Below, piece after piece: positions 1 through 9,272 of a DNA stretch of 46,458 nucleotides. Position numbers and translations under genes: made by a program. The stretch is from positions 1 through 46,458 of the IMG/VR virus record IMGVR_UViG_3300046655_000597; one strand, written 5' to 3'. Within the stretch, counting starts at the first letter, position 1, and every line of letters begins with the position of its first letter. The stretch comes from a virus. The notes beneath the pieces were generated by a model. That model worked only from the letters and a program-made list of their open reading frames with translations. It was not told the origin of the DNA and ran no database searches.

Positions 1-183
1 CAAAGCCAGCACCGCCATCCCCCCCAGATGCGCTAAACCTTGCGCTTGCTCCCCCAGAGCCACCGCTCCCTAAAGTTATCGTCAAACGAACATCTGTATA
101 TCCAGCCAGCTCAATAAAATCAGTAGAATTGGTTCCCGCGCTACCGCCAGAACCGCCAACAGTTGAGCTTGTAAATGTCGAAG
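1..183. repeat. Terminal overlap, left copy
   Basis: These 183 bases are repeated at 46276-46458 with one difference (A at 128, G at 46403). The tip attachment protein reads in one continuous frame across the joined ends. The simplest reading is that the assembly is a closed circle with an overlap left in. The mismatch is synonymous (AAT or AAC for Asn), which suggests strain variation in the sample. A true physical terminal repeat cannot be excluded from sequence alone. Confidence 0.9.
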
Positions 184-3100
184 GCTGTCTACCCCCCGCG
201 CCGCCGCCGCCAGAACCTTGAGAACCATTACCACCACTCCCAAAGCTTGCATTTGCGGCTGTACCACCAGATGCAAAGTTGCTATTTACACCCGCTTGAC
301 CGTACCAAGAATAGGTTGAAGTCGCACCAGCACCGCCTAATGCGGTAACTGATACAATAGTAGAAGTCGCCGCGCCTAAATATGAACCCGTTAGAGTGTA
401 AACAGTATTGCTGCCATTAGATCCATTTGCTCCACCTTCTGCACCCTTGCCCCCACCGCCGCCGCCTACGGCTGAAATTGATAGTGCGGTTACTGGCAGC
501 GATGTATTAGATGGAAGCTTGCCGTTGCTATCACTTATTTGAACATTTGAAATGTTGCTTGCAACACTTACTGCAGATTGCAGCGATCCCGTACCAGACA
601 TAATCGTCGGGTTTATAAGCTTCGTTTCATTTATGTCAAAAAGAATGCCATGCTCTGTTGCGGTTCCTGAATTGGCTCCCGTTGCAAGTGCAAATTCACT
701 TGTACCCGCTGGGTTCCCAATCCACAATCCATCTGCGGTATCGGCGTAGTTGTCTTTTCCTATTTTCCAGCCGCCGCCATCAAGATAATTAATATTATGA
801 GCAATGGTTAATTGTTCAGCAGTAATTGAAATTGCGTCTTGGTGATTAACTATAGCTTCCGCTGCAATAACAAGAGGCGAGAAAATAGCGGGATTTTCAA
901 ACGTAGCTGCATTATCAGTCCAATCTTGATCAGCATAAACCCACTTTCTTGCGCTGAATTGCGTAGGGGCGCGACCCGCTGCGTATTCTGTATCGGCACT
1001 ATTTACGAACCTTGCCCAAATGACTGCATTATCTGGGATGTCGCTCATTGCAGAAAGTAATGGATTTGCGGCCAAGAAAGCAGTGTTTAATGCGGCTTGG
1101 ACTGTAGAGGTGTTATCTCTTGGATCAATATTTTCTACAATAATATCCGACCCGTTTAGCGTAACTATAAGACCGCTTTGCCCTTGTGCACCCTTTTTGC
1201 CTACGCCAATCCTATACCATTGAGAAAGCACATCAATATTACCCTCGGAAGATTGCAAAGTGCCTTCCATAAAGTAATAACCGCCTGATGTAGAAAAACC
1301 TCCCGCTACTCCAGATGGAGTATACCAACCCCAATTTTGATCATTTTCGTAGATTAAAATTCCGCTGCCGCCTGTGCTTACAGCTTGCGTTAGATCAGTG
1401 TCTAAATTTATTAGGCTTGAGAGATCACTAGCGAGTGCGCGGCCATCTTCGTCCAATCTGATATAAATAGTTGAGGGGAATGGTCCATCGCTTGCTTGGG
1501 TATCTGGATCTGACGCAGAAACACCAAAATATATTCTGCCATTTTGGTTTGGGGTGGTATCGCTTGTAGAGTTATAATAAGCATTCGATGTCATTACTGG
1601 GACACCTGTTAATCCCTGCACATCAGCCGCAACCGTTCCGCTTCCCGCTGGGGATAGCTTAGCGGCTATTTCTTGGGGTGTAGTCGTAGGAGGGTTTCCA
1701 GAAAAATCTTTCGCAAGAAGCTTATAATAATGAGTTGTGTTCTGCGTAAGCCCACTATGAACAAGGCTAGTACCCGCAGATGTTCCAATCAAAGAATATG
1801 TGCCGCTGCTTGAAGTGCTATGGTAAACTTCCATAGAAGCAAAATCAGATGGAAAGTTATATCCTTTCCATGAAACCTCTAATTGCTTTACGCCCGCCGT
1901 TACGGTTGGGGCGCTTGGAATATCAGGAGCGGTTGTATCCTTTACCGCCGTTGCATTGATTGTTGCGTATGCCCCCGCGTTTTCGTTGACCGTAATAGCC
2001 CTGACGCGAAAATTGTAGGTTGTACCCGCCGTTAAGGGTTCGATCTCTATGGCGTTATTTGGCGCAATCGTTGAGGAATAATTTGAAAGACTGCTCGGCT
2101 TCCACTGCACTTCATAGTGTCTAATCTGAGCGTTTGAAACTGCGTTCCACGAAAGGACAACCCGCGACATTGTGGTCCCATCCGTCTGCAATGTTGAGGC
2201 AAGGGTAGCTGCCAAACCTGATATTGCCAGCCCAGAAGTGTTATCACCAAGGCTTGTGTTATTATGCGTAATGGCTTGATATTCATCCGCGCTCACTGAC
2301 CATTGATAAACGGTAGGTGAGGTTTCTTGTAGGTTCAAACTCACAGAAGGATTAGAGCCATCAAGGCCGCTCATCTTCCAACCCATTACCTTGAACTGCT
2401 TTCCTTGCTGTTGGGTTGGGTCTGTTTCTTCTGGATCTTCTATCCAGCCATATCTTTTTAACCTTAATTCTATTGTATCTCCCACTTGAACAGAAAAAGC
2501 TTTCTCAAGTGTAAATGTCGCTGTAACAGATATTTGCTCGCGGCCAACAAAAAGAACCTGTTTCGCAAGACGCTGCGCCGTTGCACTGTTAGTTGTTAAT
2601 GGAAGCGTAAGATCAAGCACACTTTCTTGACCATTATCTTCTGAAAGACTTGGGATCTGCTGTTGTGGGTAATCTGTAGGGATATATCTTCCACTAGCCG
2701 ACCCATCTATAAATGTTCCCTTAACTGTGTTTACCGTATCACGCCGTGAGAAGCGCGTGGAGACGCCGATGTCACTGATAATATCGTCATACCCAAAAGC
2801 GTTTGCCCCACTTACAGATGCGTCTGGTGAAGTGTACGCGCCAGCTAAAAGCCGCCACTTACCTTGACCATAAAATAAGGTTCCGTTCAGCGTTGTCATA
2901 AACGCATTTAAATTCTGTTGCGGGGTTCCCCCAGTTGTAACGGTTCCATTTATCTTGAAAGAGTTTTCCTCAACGCCAGATGTACCCGTTGAGGCGCAAG
3001 CTGCGATCGCTGTTGCGATCATATCATCGTCAATAGATGTTTGCTCTGCACCAACGCCAAAATCAGAAGTAAGATAATCCCTAATAGCAAGCGCTGGTTC

Positions 3101-3814
3101 GTCAGAATATTGCCATGTGGTGGGGTCATTGGTTCTGTGGGTGCTAACCCCTAGAGAATTATCGTAAGCGCTACTGGTGCTGTCTTTTCTTGGGTCATAG
3201 ACCTTTTTGCCGCGAACCTTTGCGGTTATCAGTGGAGTGCCGCCTGAGAAAGTATCGGCGTCATATTCCATCCTTATATAAAGGCAAGCAATCCCCTGCC
3301 CTTTAAACGTGCTGTTTATATCCGTGGGCTTGTGGGTCAGGCTTTGAAGATCGCTATAAACATTCTGAGTTGGGGAGCCTGTAAATTTCTTAATATAAAT
3401 TTTTTGGTTCCAGTTTGTTCCACCCGCGCCAGTGGTCACATAACCCTCTGAACCAGAGGCGAAACTGACGATTTCATCTTGTATATAAATATCACCGATA
3501 CTGTCGACTTCATGCCCAGCTAAAATTAAAAATCTGTGCAAATATTTATTGTCAGAACTTACTTCTGCATATGTGATTAAGCCGCCTTTTCTGGTTTCTC
3601 CATAAACAAGGTCAAAATCCCCCACTGGATCAATCTGGTTTGTTAGCCCCCTAGAAGCCCCGCCTTGATTTAAACCTTTCAGTTTATCATCAAGGGCCGC
3701 GCTAAGGGCAACGGCGCTGACAGTTGCGACAACGGCAACCCCTACCGCGTAAGTGACCGCTGCGCTTGCCGTGACACCCGCTGCACTAAGAACAATCGCA
3801 CCTACTACCGCCAT
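1..3814 (-). CDS. Tail tip attachment / host-specificity protein (gpJ-like), N-terminal 1271 codons
   Basis: This gene starts at 3814 and runs off the left edge. It continues at 46275 and stops at 45920, giving 1390 codons in one frame. The N-terminus has a hydrophobic Ala/Val-rich stretch (about residues 1-45), followed by a segment typical of lambda gpJ-like tip proteins (motifs DFDLVYGE and GHEVDSIGDIY, about 60-110). Two fibronectin type III-like modules lie at roughly residues 530-705. The last quarter is rich in Gly-Gly runs, from about residue 1100. It would sit at the tail tip and contact the host receptor. The start overlaps the stop of the acetyltransferase gene as ATGA, so the two are translationally coupled. 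Confidence 0.85.
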   Translation of the reverse strand, partial: MAVVGAIVLSAAGVTASAAVTYAVGVAVVATVSAVALSAALDDKLKGLNQGGASRGLTNQIDPVGDFDLVYGETRKGGLITYAEVSSDNKYLHRFLILAGHEVDSIGDIYIQDEIVSFASGSEGYVTTGAGGTNWNQKIYIKKFTGSPTQNVYSDLQSLTHKPTDINSTFKGQGIACLYIRMEYDADTFSGGTPLITAKVRGKKVYDPRKDSTSSAYDNSLGVSTHRTNDPTTWQYSDEPALAIRDYLTSDFGVGAEQTSIDDDMIATAIAACASTGTSGVEENSFKINGTVTTGGTPQQNLNAFMTTLNGTLFYGQGKWRLLAGAYTSPDASVSGANAFGYDDIISDIGVSTRFSRRDTVNTVKGTFIDGSASGRYIPTDYPQQQIPSLSEDNGQESVLDLTLPLTTNSATAQRLAKQVLFVGREQISVTATFTLEKAFSVQVGDTIELRLKRYGWIEDPEETDPTQQQGKQFKVMGWKMSGLDGSNPSVSLNLQETSPTVYQWSVSADEYQAITHNNTSLGDNTSGLAISGLAATLASTLQTDGTTMSRVVLSWNAVSNAQIRHYEVQWKPSSLSNYSSTIAPNNAIEIEPLTAGTTYNFRVRAITVNENAGAYATINATAVKDTTAPDIPSAPTVTAGVKQLEVSWKGYNFPSDFASMEVYHSTSSSGTYSLIGTSAGTSLVHSGLTQNTTHYYKLLAKDFSGNPPTTTPQEIAAKLSPAGSGTVAADVQGLTGVPVMTSNAYYNSTSDTTPNQNGRIYFGVSASDPDTQASDGPFPSTIYIRLDEDGRALASDLSSLINLDTDLTQAVSTGGSGILIYENDQNWGWYTPSGVAGGFSTSGGYYFMEGTLQSSEGNIDVLSQWYRIGVGKKGAQGQSGLIVTLNGSDIIVENIDPRDNTSTVQAALNTAFLAANPLLSAMSDIPDNAVIWARFVNSADTEYAAGRAPTQFSARKWVYADQDWTDNAATFENPAIFSPLVIAAEAIVNHQDAISITAEQLTIAHNINYLDGGGWKIGKDNYADTADGLWIGNPAGTSEFALATGANSGTATEHGILFDINETKLINPTIMSGTGSLQSAVSVASNISNVQISDSNGKLPSNTSLPVTALSISAVGGGGGGKGAEGGANGSNGSNTVYTLTGSYLGAATSTIVSVTALGGAGATSTYSWYGQAGVNSNFASGGTAANASFGSGGNGSQGSGGGGAGGRQPSTFTSSTVGGSGGSAGTNSTDFIELAGYTDVRLTITLGSGGSGGASARFSASGGDGGAGF

Positions 3815-4263
3815 CAGTTCAACCTTTTAGAAAAATTGTTTTCGATATGAGTATAACCCATTCTATCAAGGAGCGCATCAAATGGTTTGTGGATCTTCGT
3901 ATTCACAATCAAAACAGAAACGCCATCTTCTTTAAGGAATTTCTCAGCCACCTTCAAAAGCTTCATCCCCGCTAAACCCTTTCGATATTCTGGGTGCAAA
4001 AACAAAACATCATTATAAGCAAAAATATGGTCTTTGTAGTGCATTGATCTTTGTGCAAGAACCACAAAATACCCAACTAAAACCCCATCATCACGGGCAG
4101 TAAATACCTTTAAAATGCCCTGCGCTTCTGCCGCTTCGTATTGATCCCAATCAGGATTGAGTTTGATTTCGTCTTGATTGAGCGCAATTTGCTCCCAGTG
4201 AAGCTGAATGAGAGCTTGGATCTCAATATAAACAGAAGATAAAAATTCCTGTTGGTATTTCAT
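3814..4263 (-). CDS. GNAT-family N-acetyltransferase
   Basis: This 149-residue protein has the GNAT layout: a central strand pair (GYFVVLA), a conserved strand ending FLHPEYR, and an acetyl-CoA loop RKGLAGMKLL at about residues 93-102. GNAT enzymes transfer an acetyl group from acetyl-CoA to an amine. It is overlapped at both ends by tail genes (ATGA at each junction), so it belongs to the tail-tip operon. Similar acetyltransferases occur beside tail genes in other phages, but the substrate is unknown. Fold confidence is good; role confidence is low. Confidence 0.7.
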   Translation of the reverse strand: MKYQQEFLSSVYIEIQALIQLHWEQIALNQDEIKLNPDWDQYEAAEAQGILKVFTARDDGVLVGYFVVLAQRSMHYKDHIFAYNDVLFLHPEYRKGLAGMKLLKVAEKFLKEDGVSVLIVNTKIHKPFDALLDRMGYTHIENNFSKRLN

Positions 4264-4829
4264 TCAACACCTTTGCCCCAATCTATTTTCTTGTCCTGCA
4301 AATCTTCAACAAAAGAAAAAAACGTATCACCAGAATAAAGGTTTGAATGACTTTCTTGAGTGTATCTAAATGGCCTTGTTCGCTGCAAATCAATAAGCTT
4401 GCTTTCAAGCTTGGCTTGGATCGTAGATGTTTCTGGGCCATCTTGGATTAAAAGCTGATCCATATAGCCCTCAAACATATTAGTCAGGTTCGCGTTTCCC
4501 TGCACCCCAAAATAAACATACGCTGAGCGCCCGTGATATTCGTGAGCGAGCGCCGCAGTAACTATTGAGGTAGGGATGCCCGATAAAGTCAAACTTATGC
4601 CTGTGGCCTTTAAATCAGCCACTTCCTCAAGCCCAGATATTTGCAATAATTCCCCAGTGCCATAATAAGTTTGACTGTTAAGGGTTGTCGTTCCCACCCC
4701 CGTCCAAAACCGAAGGGGCGCGGCGGCGCTTGTGCTTGGATTGTAGAAGTTCAACTCAATCGCATAGAAAAGCTTTACCTCTGGTTGAAGCAAAGCTGTC
4801 TTGATTGTCGAATTAATATTTCTTGGCAT
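4260..4829 (-). CDS. Tail tip / minor tail protein (DUF2163-like)
   Basis: This 189-residue protein resembles a family found directly upstream of gpJ-like tip proteins in many siphophages. Shared features are an N-terminal MPRNINS start, a FWTGVG segment, the ISGLEEVADLKATGISLTLSGIP-type core (about 65-90), a tryptophan-poor middle and a C-terminal DLQDKKIDWG motif. It is preceded by a strong AAGGGGG ribosome site. The protein probably forms part of the tail hub. The family name is recalled from general resemblance, so the exact Pfam assignment is uncertain. Confidence 0.6.
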   Translation of the reverse strand: MPRNINSTIKTALLQPEVKLFYAIELNFYNPSTSAAAPLRFWTGVGTTTLNSQTYYGTGELLQISGLEEVADLKATGISLTLSGIPTSIVTAALAHEYHGRSAYVYFGVQGNANLTNMFEGYMDQLLIQDGPETSTIQAKLESKLIDLQRTRPFRYTQESHSNLYSGDTFFSFVEDLQDKKIDWGKGVE

Positions 4830-4838
4830 GATGCCCCC

Positions 4839-5060
4839 TTATTTTTTTGCAGGGGCTTTCTTGCGCTTGGCTTTTGTTTCTTCTGGCCCCGCGTTGCCCT
4901 GCACCTCAATGGCTGCGCCGCGTTCAATCATAGACTTCGCCAGTTTCTTTTGCCAAGGCTTATCTAAAGGCAGAACCTCGCCCACCATATATTTTCGGGC
5001 TTCTGTTCCTGATGCGTTGCTTTCACCAGCCACGCTATAAATCATTTGTACTTGCTTCAT
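4839..5060 (-). CDS. Small basic protein between capsid and tail-tip genes
   Basis: The gene encodes 73 residues. The N-terminal two thirds are mixed (IYSVAGESNASG, KYMVGEVLPLDKPWQKKLAKS) and the C-terminus is very lysine-rich (KAKRKKAPAKK). A GGAG ribosome site lies upstream of the ATG. It is co-oriented with, and 55 bp downstream of, the major capsid gene, so it is probably expressed late as a virion or head-completion component. I do not recognise the family. Confidence 0.6.
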   Translation of the reverse strand: MKQVQMIYSVAGESNASGTEARKYMVGEVLPLDKPWQKKLAKSMIERGAAIEVQGNAGPEETKAKRKKAPAKK

Positions 5061-5115
5061 AGATCCACTCCTTGAAGGGTGAGGGGGGCGGGTGGACGCT
5101 CCCCTCGTTTGCTCT

Positions 5116-6339
5116 TTATGAAGTTGCGTGTTTCAGAACGCGCATAGCTTCGGCAAGAACCACTTTACCACCGACACGGCGGCGAGCGATATAACGGACA
5201 AGGCCCGTTGCCGCTTGGCTGTATGGGTCACGCAATACTGAAAGCGCAACACGATCAACGATCATATATCCGCGACGGAAGTCACCGATTAGAACAGATT
5301 TCGCGCCAGAAGCCGCATCTGCTACATCAGGGGCTTCCACATATGGGATACCGATGATTGTGTTTGGAGCGCCAGACTGACCAGAGAAACCAGTTTGGAA
5401 AATGTACTGGCCCGCTGTGTCTTTCAACTTACGGATTATGCCCAAAGTTGCGCGGTTGAACATCATTGTAGCGTTGGCCGCATACTCTGATTTCAAGCCG
5501 TGAACCAAGTCCATCAGGTTATCGGTAGAGATTGCCGCTGATGCTGCACCTGTGGCGGTGTGGGCAACGGTGTTCCCGTTTGTGATACCTGTTGGCTTGT
5601 TTGTGCCATTACCAGCAATGAACGCTGCGCCTTCGCCCTTAGCAAACTGCTCTGCGAACTCTTGGTTCATTTCTGCTTCCATGTTGAAAGCACTATCTTC
5701 CAGCAACATTGAAGAAATATCGACCAGAGCGTAAAGCTCATGAGTGGCAATAGTATTCAAGGTTGTTGAATAACCAGTGGTTTCTGAGCGTGTGCCAGTT
5801 TCCGCAGTCCAAGCCGCCGCGAAATTTGCATCCTTTGTTGGGATTTCAATTTCTTTGGAGGTTGTAGCGCGAACGCGAGCAACAGAACGAACTGGTGAGA
5901 TTTCAGTTACGATCTTGATTAACTCAGCAACATATTCCTCTGGAGCCAAGTTACCCGCTGTGGCGGCTGTTCCAACAGTCAACGCTTTAACTTCGTCGGC
6001 GTCTAAGCCTTCGTTGCCCTTACGCATGAAAGTGTCCCAAGCCTTAACAGCAATATCCACGTTCTTGGTTTCAACGCCAGAGTTTGGACGCTTCAAAAGA
6101 GTTTCAATGCCGTCAAGTTTCTCAGCGAAACCTTCGGAAGCTTTTTCTTGCTGAACCAGCTTTTGGTTTACAGTTTCAAAGCGGTCAAGATCGGCTTCGA
6201 TCTTTGACAATTTGGCTTCAACCAACGGATCGGCATCGCCTTTCTTTTCGATTTCTGCAAGGCGCTGATCGTTTGTTGCTTTAAATTCTTCAAAAGCACC
6301 GTTCAGTCCTTCCAGATAAGTTTTGAGATTATCATCCAT
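5116..6339 (-). CDS. Major capsid protein, HK97 family
   Basis: This 407-residue protein begins with a charged, coiled-coil delta/scaffold-like domain (about residues 1-110). The HK97-fold body follows, with recognisable segments AAWTAETG, FNMEAEMNQEFAEQFAKGEG, FIAGNGTNKPTGI and the C-terminal RRGYMIVDR...SVLRDPY. I chose ATG at 6339 (MDDNLKT) over the in-frame TTG at 6348 because AAAGG sits about 9 bases before it. The preceding gene is the prohead protease, which would remove the N-terminal domain during maturation. Confidence 0.93.
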   Translation of the reverse strand: MDDNLKTYLEGLNGAFEEFKATNDQRLAEIEKKGDADPLVEAKLSKIEADLDRFETVNQKLVQQEKASEGFAEKLDGIETLLKRPNSGVETKNVDIAVKAWDTFMRKGNEGLDADEVKALTVGTAATAGNLAPEEYVAELIKIVTEISPVRSVARVRATTSKEIEIPTKDANFAAAWTAETGTRSETTGYSTTLNTIATHELYALVDISSMLLEDSAFNMEAEMNQEFAEQFAKGEGAAFIAGNGTNKPTGITNGNTVAHTATGAASAAISTDNLMDLVHGLKSEYAANATMMFNRATLGIIRKLKDTAGQYIFQTGFSGQSGAPNTIIGIPYVEAPDVADAASGAKSVLIGDFRRGYMIVDRVALSVLRDPYSQAATGLVRYIARRRVGGKVVLAEAMRVLKHATS

Positions 6340-6357
6340 GACAATCAACCTTTCTGT

Positions 6358-7032
6358 TTAGGATTTAAGGATATTGGTTAGGCGATCTAACTCGCTTACC
6401 AGTTCAGAAGGCATTTCCTGAGCGCCAGCATCCCGCTGTTCCAGTGCCTTTGCTACAGCCGAAGCTGCAACCTTCGCCTCGCTTCTGGAAAGTTCCGCTG
6501 CATCCCGCAGGACTTCTTCCCATTCACGGACTGTTCTGTCGCTCTTTACCGCTGAAACCCTAGCTTTGGGGTTCATAGGAAAGGTCACGGCAGAAATCTC
6601 CATAAGGTCTACTGATTTCAAATAACGGCGCTTGCCCTTATCGTCATAATCATAGCCCTTTGCGTCGACGCGGTAACCGATAGACAAGCCATCAATCGCG
6701 CCCATTTTCATCAATTCATAAACTTCGCGGCCCCGCTGGGTTCCCATAGCCAAGCGGCCCTTTACCTTGAGCCCACGACGATCCTCTATGATCTCATCAA
6801 AGACCCCGATGGGTTCATCTGCGCGGTGCTGGTAAAGCATCTTTACAGCCTTAGCGCCCTTGCGGCCGATTGACTTAGCGAAAGCGCCCTCAACGACAAC
6901 ATCATTGCCAAGGTCTTTGTTTCCAAAGATTGAGCCGTATCCGCTGAACTCGCCTTTTTCTTCATCTTCCATCGCTTTAATGTCAAACCTGACGTCCAGC
7001 GTTTCATCTTTGAATTCAATATCGTCACTCAT
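6358..7032 (-). CDS. HK97-family prohead protease
   Basis: This 224-residue serine-type maturation protease cleaves the capsid scaffold domain. Family hallmarks are GYGSIFGNKD near residue 32, the His-containing strand MLYQHRADEPIG (about 65-76), and the GAIDGLSIGYRV segment carrying the catalytic serine (about 111-122). A C-terminal tail of about 50 residues is helical and charged. AAAGGAA precedes the ATG at a good distance. It lies directly before the major capsid gene in the usual HK97 order. Confidence 0.92.
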   Translation of the reverse strand: MSDDIEFKDETLDVRFDIKAMEDEEKGEFSGYGSIFGNKDLGNDVVVEGAFAKSIGRKGAKAVKMLYQHRADEPIGVFDEIIEDRRGLKVKGRLAMGTQRGREVYELMKMGAIDGLSIGYRVDAKGYDYDDKGKRRYLKSVDLMEISAVTFPMNPKARVSAVKSDRTVREWEEVLRDAAELSRSEAKVAASAVAKALEQRDAGAQEMPSELVSELDRLTNILKS

Positions 7033-7145
7033 ATCAATTTCCTTTGGGTCTTACTTGCCATGCATGGACAAGCAAACCGCTGTCCGTTGAGTTTTAACTT
7101 GTGAACGCAACTTACCATAGATAGATTTTCTTTTCCAGTATGCGG

Positions 7146-7322
7146 TCAAAAATCAATTTCGCGCCTCAAACGTAAATCACCAAGCCTACGTTCCACCATT
7201 TCAATCAAACCATACTCATCAACTTCAAGGCCAACGCACTCAGCTTTCATTTCAAGATAATCTTCCTTTGTTATTTTTTCCTGAGAAACTATTTCAAAAA
7301 TTCTATCCGCGCTTTGCGTCAT
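7146..7322 (-). CDS. Small acidic/helical protein between MuF and protease
   Basis: A 58-codon gene beginning MTQSADRIFEIVSQEKI and ending LRLRREIDF. It starts inside the 3' end of the MuF gene (20-base overlap) behind an AGGAG ribosome site, which supports real translation. The peptide is predicted to be helical and charged. No family is recognised. It fills most of what otherwise looks like a 270-base gap between the MuF gene and the prohead protease. The remaining 113 bases to the protease show nothing clear. Confidence 0.6.
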   Translation of the reverse strand: MTQSADRIFEIVSQEKITKEDYLEMKAECVGLEVDEYGLIEMVERRLGDLRLRREIDF

Positions 7323-9150
7323 CAATGATCTCCTGTATCATTTCAAGGAATAAAGGATTTACCTTGTCTGTTTGCCCAGAAGCCCACAACGCAAAGCTCT
7401 CCGCGAACCATTCAAAGGCGCTCGTTTCAGCGTACCGACTAGCAAATTCTTTTGAACGTTTTTTCTTTAACCTATAAACTTTGAGCCAACGCTTTTTGAG
7501 TTCATCCTCAAATGGTCTGTCTGATGCGGAAACCCTACCCCTTTCAGAAACGCGCCGCTTATAAGTTTGATGGATTTGGTGCCCAAACTCATGATACATA
7601 GTTGATCTAAAATAATCCATTCCACCAGTTGAATACTTTTCAACAGTCCAAGGCTTTTTCCCCTCGCCGCCGAGTTTGTAATCTGTCACCGTTGGCAGCG
7701 AGATTGAAGCATATTCACGTTTTAATTCCCAAAGCTCGTCTGTGGCTTTGTTGAACCTGTCAAGCGCATCCGTATCGTCGAGACCATCATTTCTTGCGTC
7801 TAAGACCGCCCCGCGAGCCGCTAGTACTTCAATATCTAATTTATCTATTTTAGCTTTCAAATCAGTTCGTTTTTGAACGAGGCTTGCATCATTAGAGGTG
7901 TTTATATCTCCACCCCACTTGTTGAAATAATCGGTGTTGAAGCCCATAACTCCATCACCCATATTCGCTATCGTTTGCCCGTATTGAGAACCTGATCCGT
8001 TTATTTTCTTATAGCCCCTTACCCTTGGGATGCCAAAAAGATCAGAAAAGTAATTAAGTTCCTGATTTACAATAGCGATTGCAGTAGCAGCTTCTTTTGT
8101 AAGTGAGGCCCCGCCTTGGATTGCTGCAAAATCATTCTCACTGCGACCTTGATAAACTGCACGCAAAGCTTGGTTTGGTTGCTCATCGGCTTCTTTGAGC
8201 TGCTTTCTGAGGCTTGCTAGGCTTTCTTCTTTTGAAACCGTAGGAAAATCTTCGTTTCTTACCCCCTTAATTATCGGAAGCAACACCTCACGACCAACGG
8301 GTAAAGGCGCAAAAGGTTCAAATGGAGCGGGTGGCGGCGGCGGCGGTGGCGGTTGGGAAACGGGAACGTCATCAAAAATTGCGTCCTCATCGGTAAAGTA
8401 AACCGCGAGGCACCTGCAATTTATATTGTTGCCCGCCCCTCCACTTCCGTCATGAGGGTATTTCATCTTTATGGTTTGACCATTGAAGGGTACAAGGAAC
8501 GGCTCATCAATCCCTACTTCTTGCCCATTAGCCGCCGCATGACCCGATCTGGTTCTAGCATCACTAACTGAAACCCACCGTTTTTTCTGTGAGGGAAGGT
8601 TAAGCTCCCTTGTGGCCGCGTCAGTCGCATAGGACGCTGCTGCGTGGGTTTCTGTCCGAGCTATGGTAGTGGCCCTTGCTCGGCCCATTGCCCCTCCTGT
8701 GTACTCTTTTATGAGCTTGGCGGTCGGCCCAACGCCCAAAGCTTCATTATCCGCGACCTCAATCGCCCGTCTGATTTTATTTTTTGTTGTTTGGGTGACG
8801 CCCACGACCTTGCTTGCGCCTTCTTTAGCGTAGTATTGGAACACCAAAGCTTCAAATTGTGTTGCTCTCTTACGGTTTTCGACAACCCTTTGTGCAAATT
8901 TTTCTATAACAGCCGCATAAGAAGCCCGAAAGACCGCGCCAACTTCAGATTGCAAAGTGACGTTTGCATTCTCTACGCTTGTTCCAGCCTCATACGCAGC
9001 GGCGGCTCTGTTTCCCGCTGTTCTAAAAAGGCTTTCCATCTTTCTTGCCATTTGCTTTTCAAATTGAAGGCGAAGGCGGCTGACCTCCCTGATCTCCTTG
9101 GCAATGGAAACTCGGCTCGCGCCCGCTTTTATGTATACTGGAAACCCCAT
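7303..9150 (-). CDS. MuF head-morphogenesis protein fused to a zinc metallopeptidase domain
   Basis: This 615-residue protein has three parts. Residues about 30-250 are a MuF (phage Mu gpF-like) domain with ARTETHAA at 164-171 and the terminal HDGSGGAGNNINCRCL region at 233-248. Residues 267-275 are a polyproline hinge of eight Pro followed by Ala-Pro. The rest contains a zincin site, H520-E-F-G-H524, and a downstream FAES motif whose Glu584 could be the third zinc ligand. MuF proteins sit in the capsid near the portal, and fusions of MuF to enzymatic toxin domains are a known polymorphic-toxin class. The natural inference is an effector packaged in the head and delivered with DNA. The target is unknown. 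Confidence 0.85.
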   Translation of the reverse strand: MGFPVYIKAGASRVSIAKEIREVSRLRLQFEKQMARKMESLFRTAGNRAAAAYEAGTSVENANVTLQSEVGAVFRASYAAVIEKFAQRVVENRKRATQFEALVFQYYAKEGASKVVGVTQTTKNKIRRAIEVADNEALGVGPTAKLIKEYTGGAMGRARATTIARTETHAAASYATDAATRELNLPSQKKRWVSVSDARTRSGHAAANGQEVGIDEPFLVPFNGQTIKMKYPHDGSGGAGNNINCRCLAVYFTDEDAIFDDVPVSQPPPPPPPPAPFEPFAPLPVGREVLLPIIKGVRNEDFPTVSKEESLASLRKQLKEADEQPNQALRAVYQGRSENDFAAIQGGASLTKEAATAIAIVNQELNYFSDLFGIPRVRGYKKINGSGSQYGQTIANMGDGVMGFNTDYFNKWGGDINTSNDASLVQKRTDLKAKIDKLDIEVLAARGAVLDARNDGLDDTDALDRFNKATDELWELKREYASISLPTVTDYKLGGEGKKPWTVEKYSTGGMDYFRSTMYHEFGHQIHQTYKRRVSERGRVSASDRPFEDELKKRWLKVYRLKKKRSKEFASRYAETSAFEWFAESFALWASGQTDKVNPLFLEMIQEIIDDAKRG

Positions 9151-9155
9151 GCCCT

Positions 9156-9164
9156 GTTATAGCA
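9156..9164 (-). promoter_or_regulatory. Extended -10 element ahead of the MuF gene
   Basis: On the minus strand this reads TGCTATAAC, an extended -10, with a possible TTAGAC -35 18 bases upstream. It sits only about 6 bases before the MuF ATG, so a transcript from it would be nearly leaderless. The same TGCTATAnT core recurs before the terminase small subunit (15284) and the FkbM gene (18374). The recurrence is the main support. Confidence 0.4.
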
Positions 9165-9196
9165 TTAAACTTTTTTTTGGTCTAACTGCATTTTTT

Positions 9197-9238
9197 TGTA
9201 AATATGGTATTTACATTTACCAAAAAGACAGGCATACA
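9197..9238 (+). promoter_or_regulatory. Early-type promoter with palindromic operator (copy 1)
   Basis: A perfect 19-bp palindrome, TGTAAATATGGTATTTACA (9197-9215), overlaps a TTTACA -35 (9210-9215). Exactly 17 bases separate this from a CATACA -10 (9233-9238). Three other sites in the window have the same geometry. It drives the gene at 9273. A regulator binding the palindrome would block or assist polymerase at the -35. The sequence after the -10, ATGTATAGCAAC, also recurs at copy 2. Confidence 0.75.
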
Positions 9239-9272
9239 AAATGTATAGCAACTTTAAAACTAGGTAGATCAA

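Noticed and set aside
2047-2286. Small minus-strand frames within the tip attachment gene
   Set aside because: They are in the wrong frame of a continuous large gene and lack translation signals.
8330-8355. GC-rich GGCGGC run that could be a repeat element
   Set aside because: On the minus strand it simply encodes the polyproline hinge of the MuF protein.
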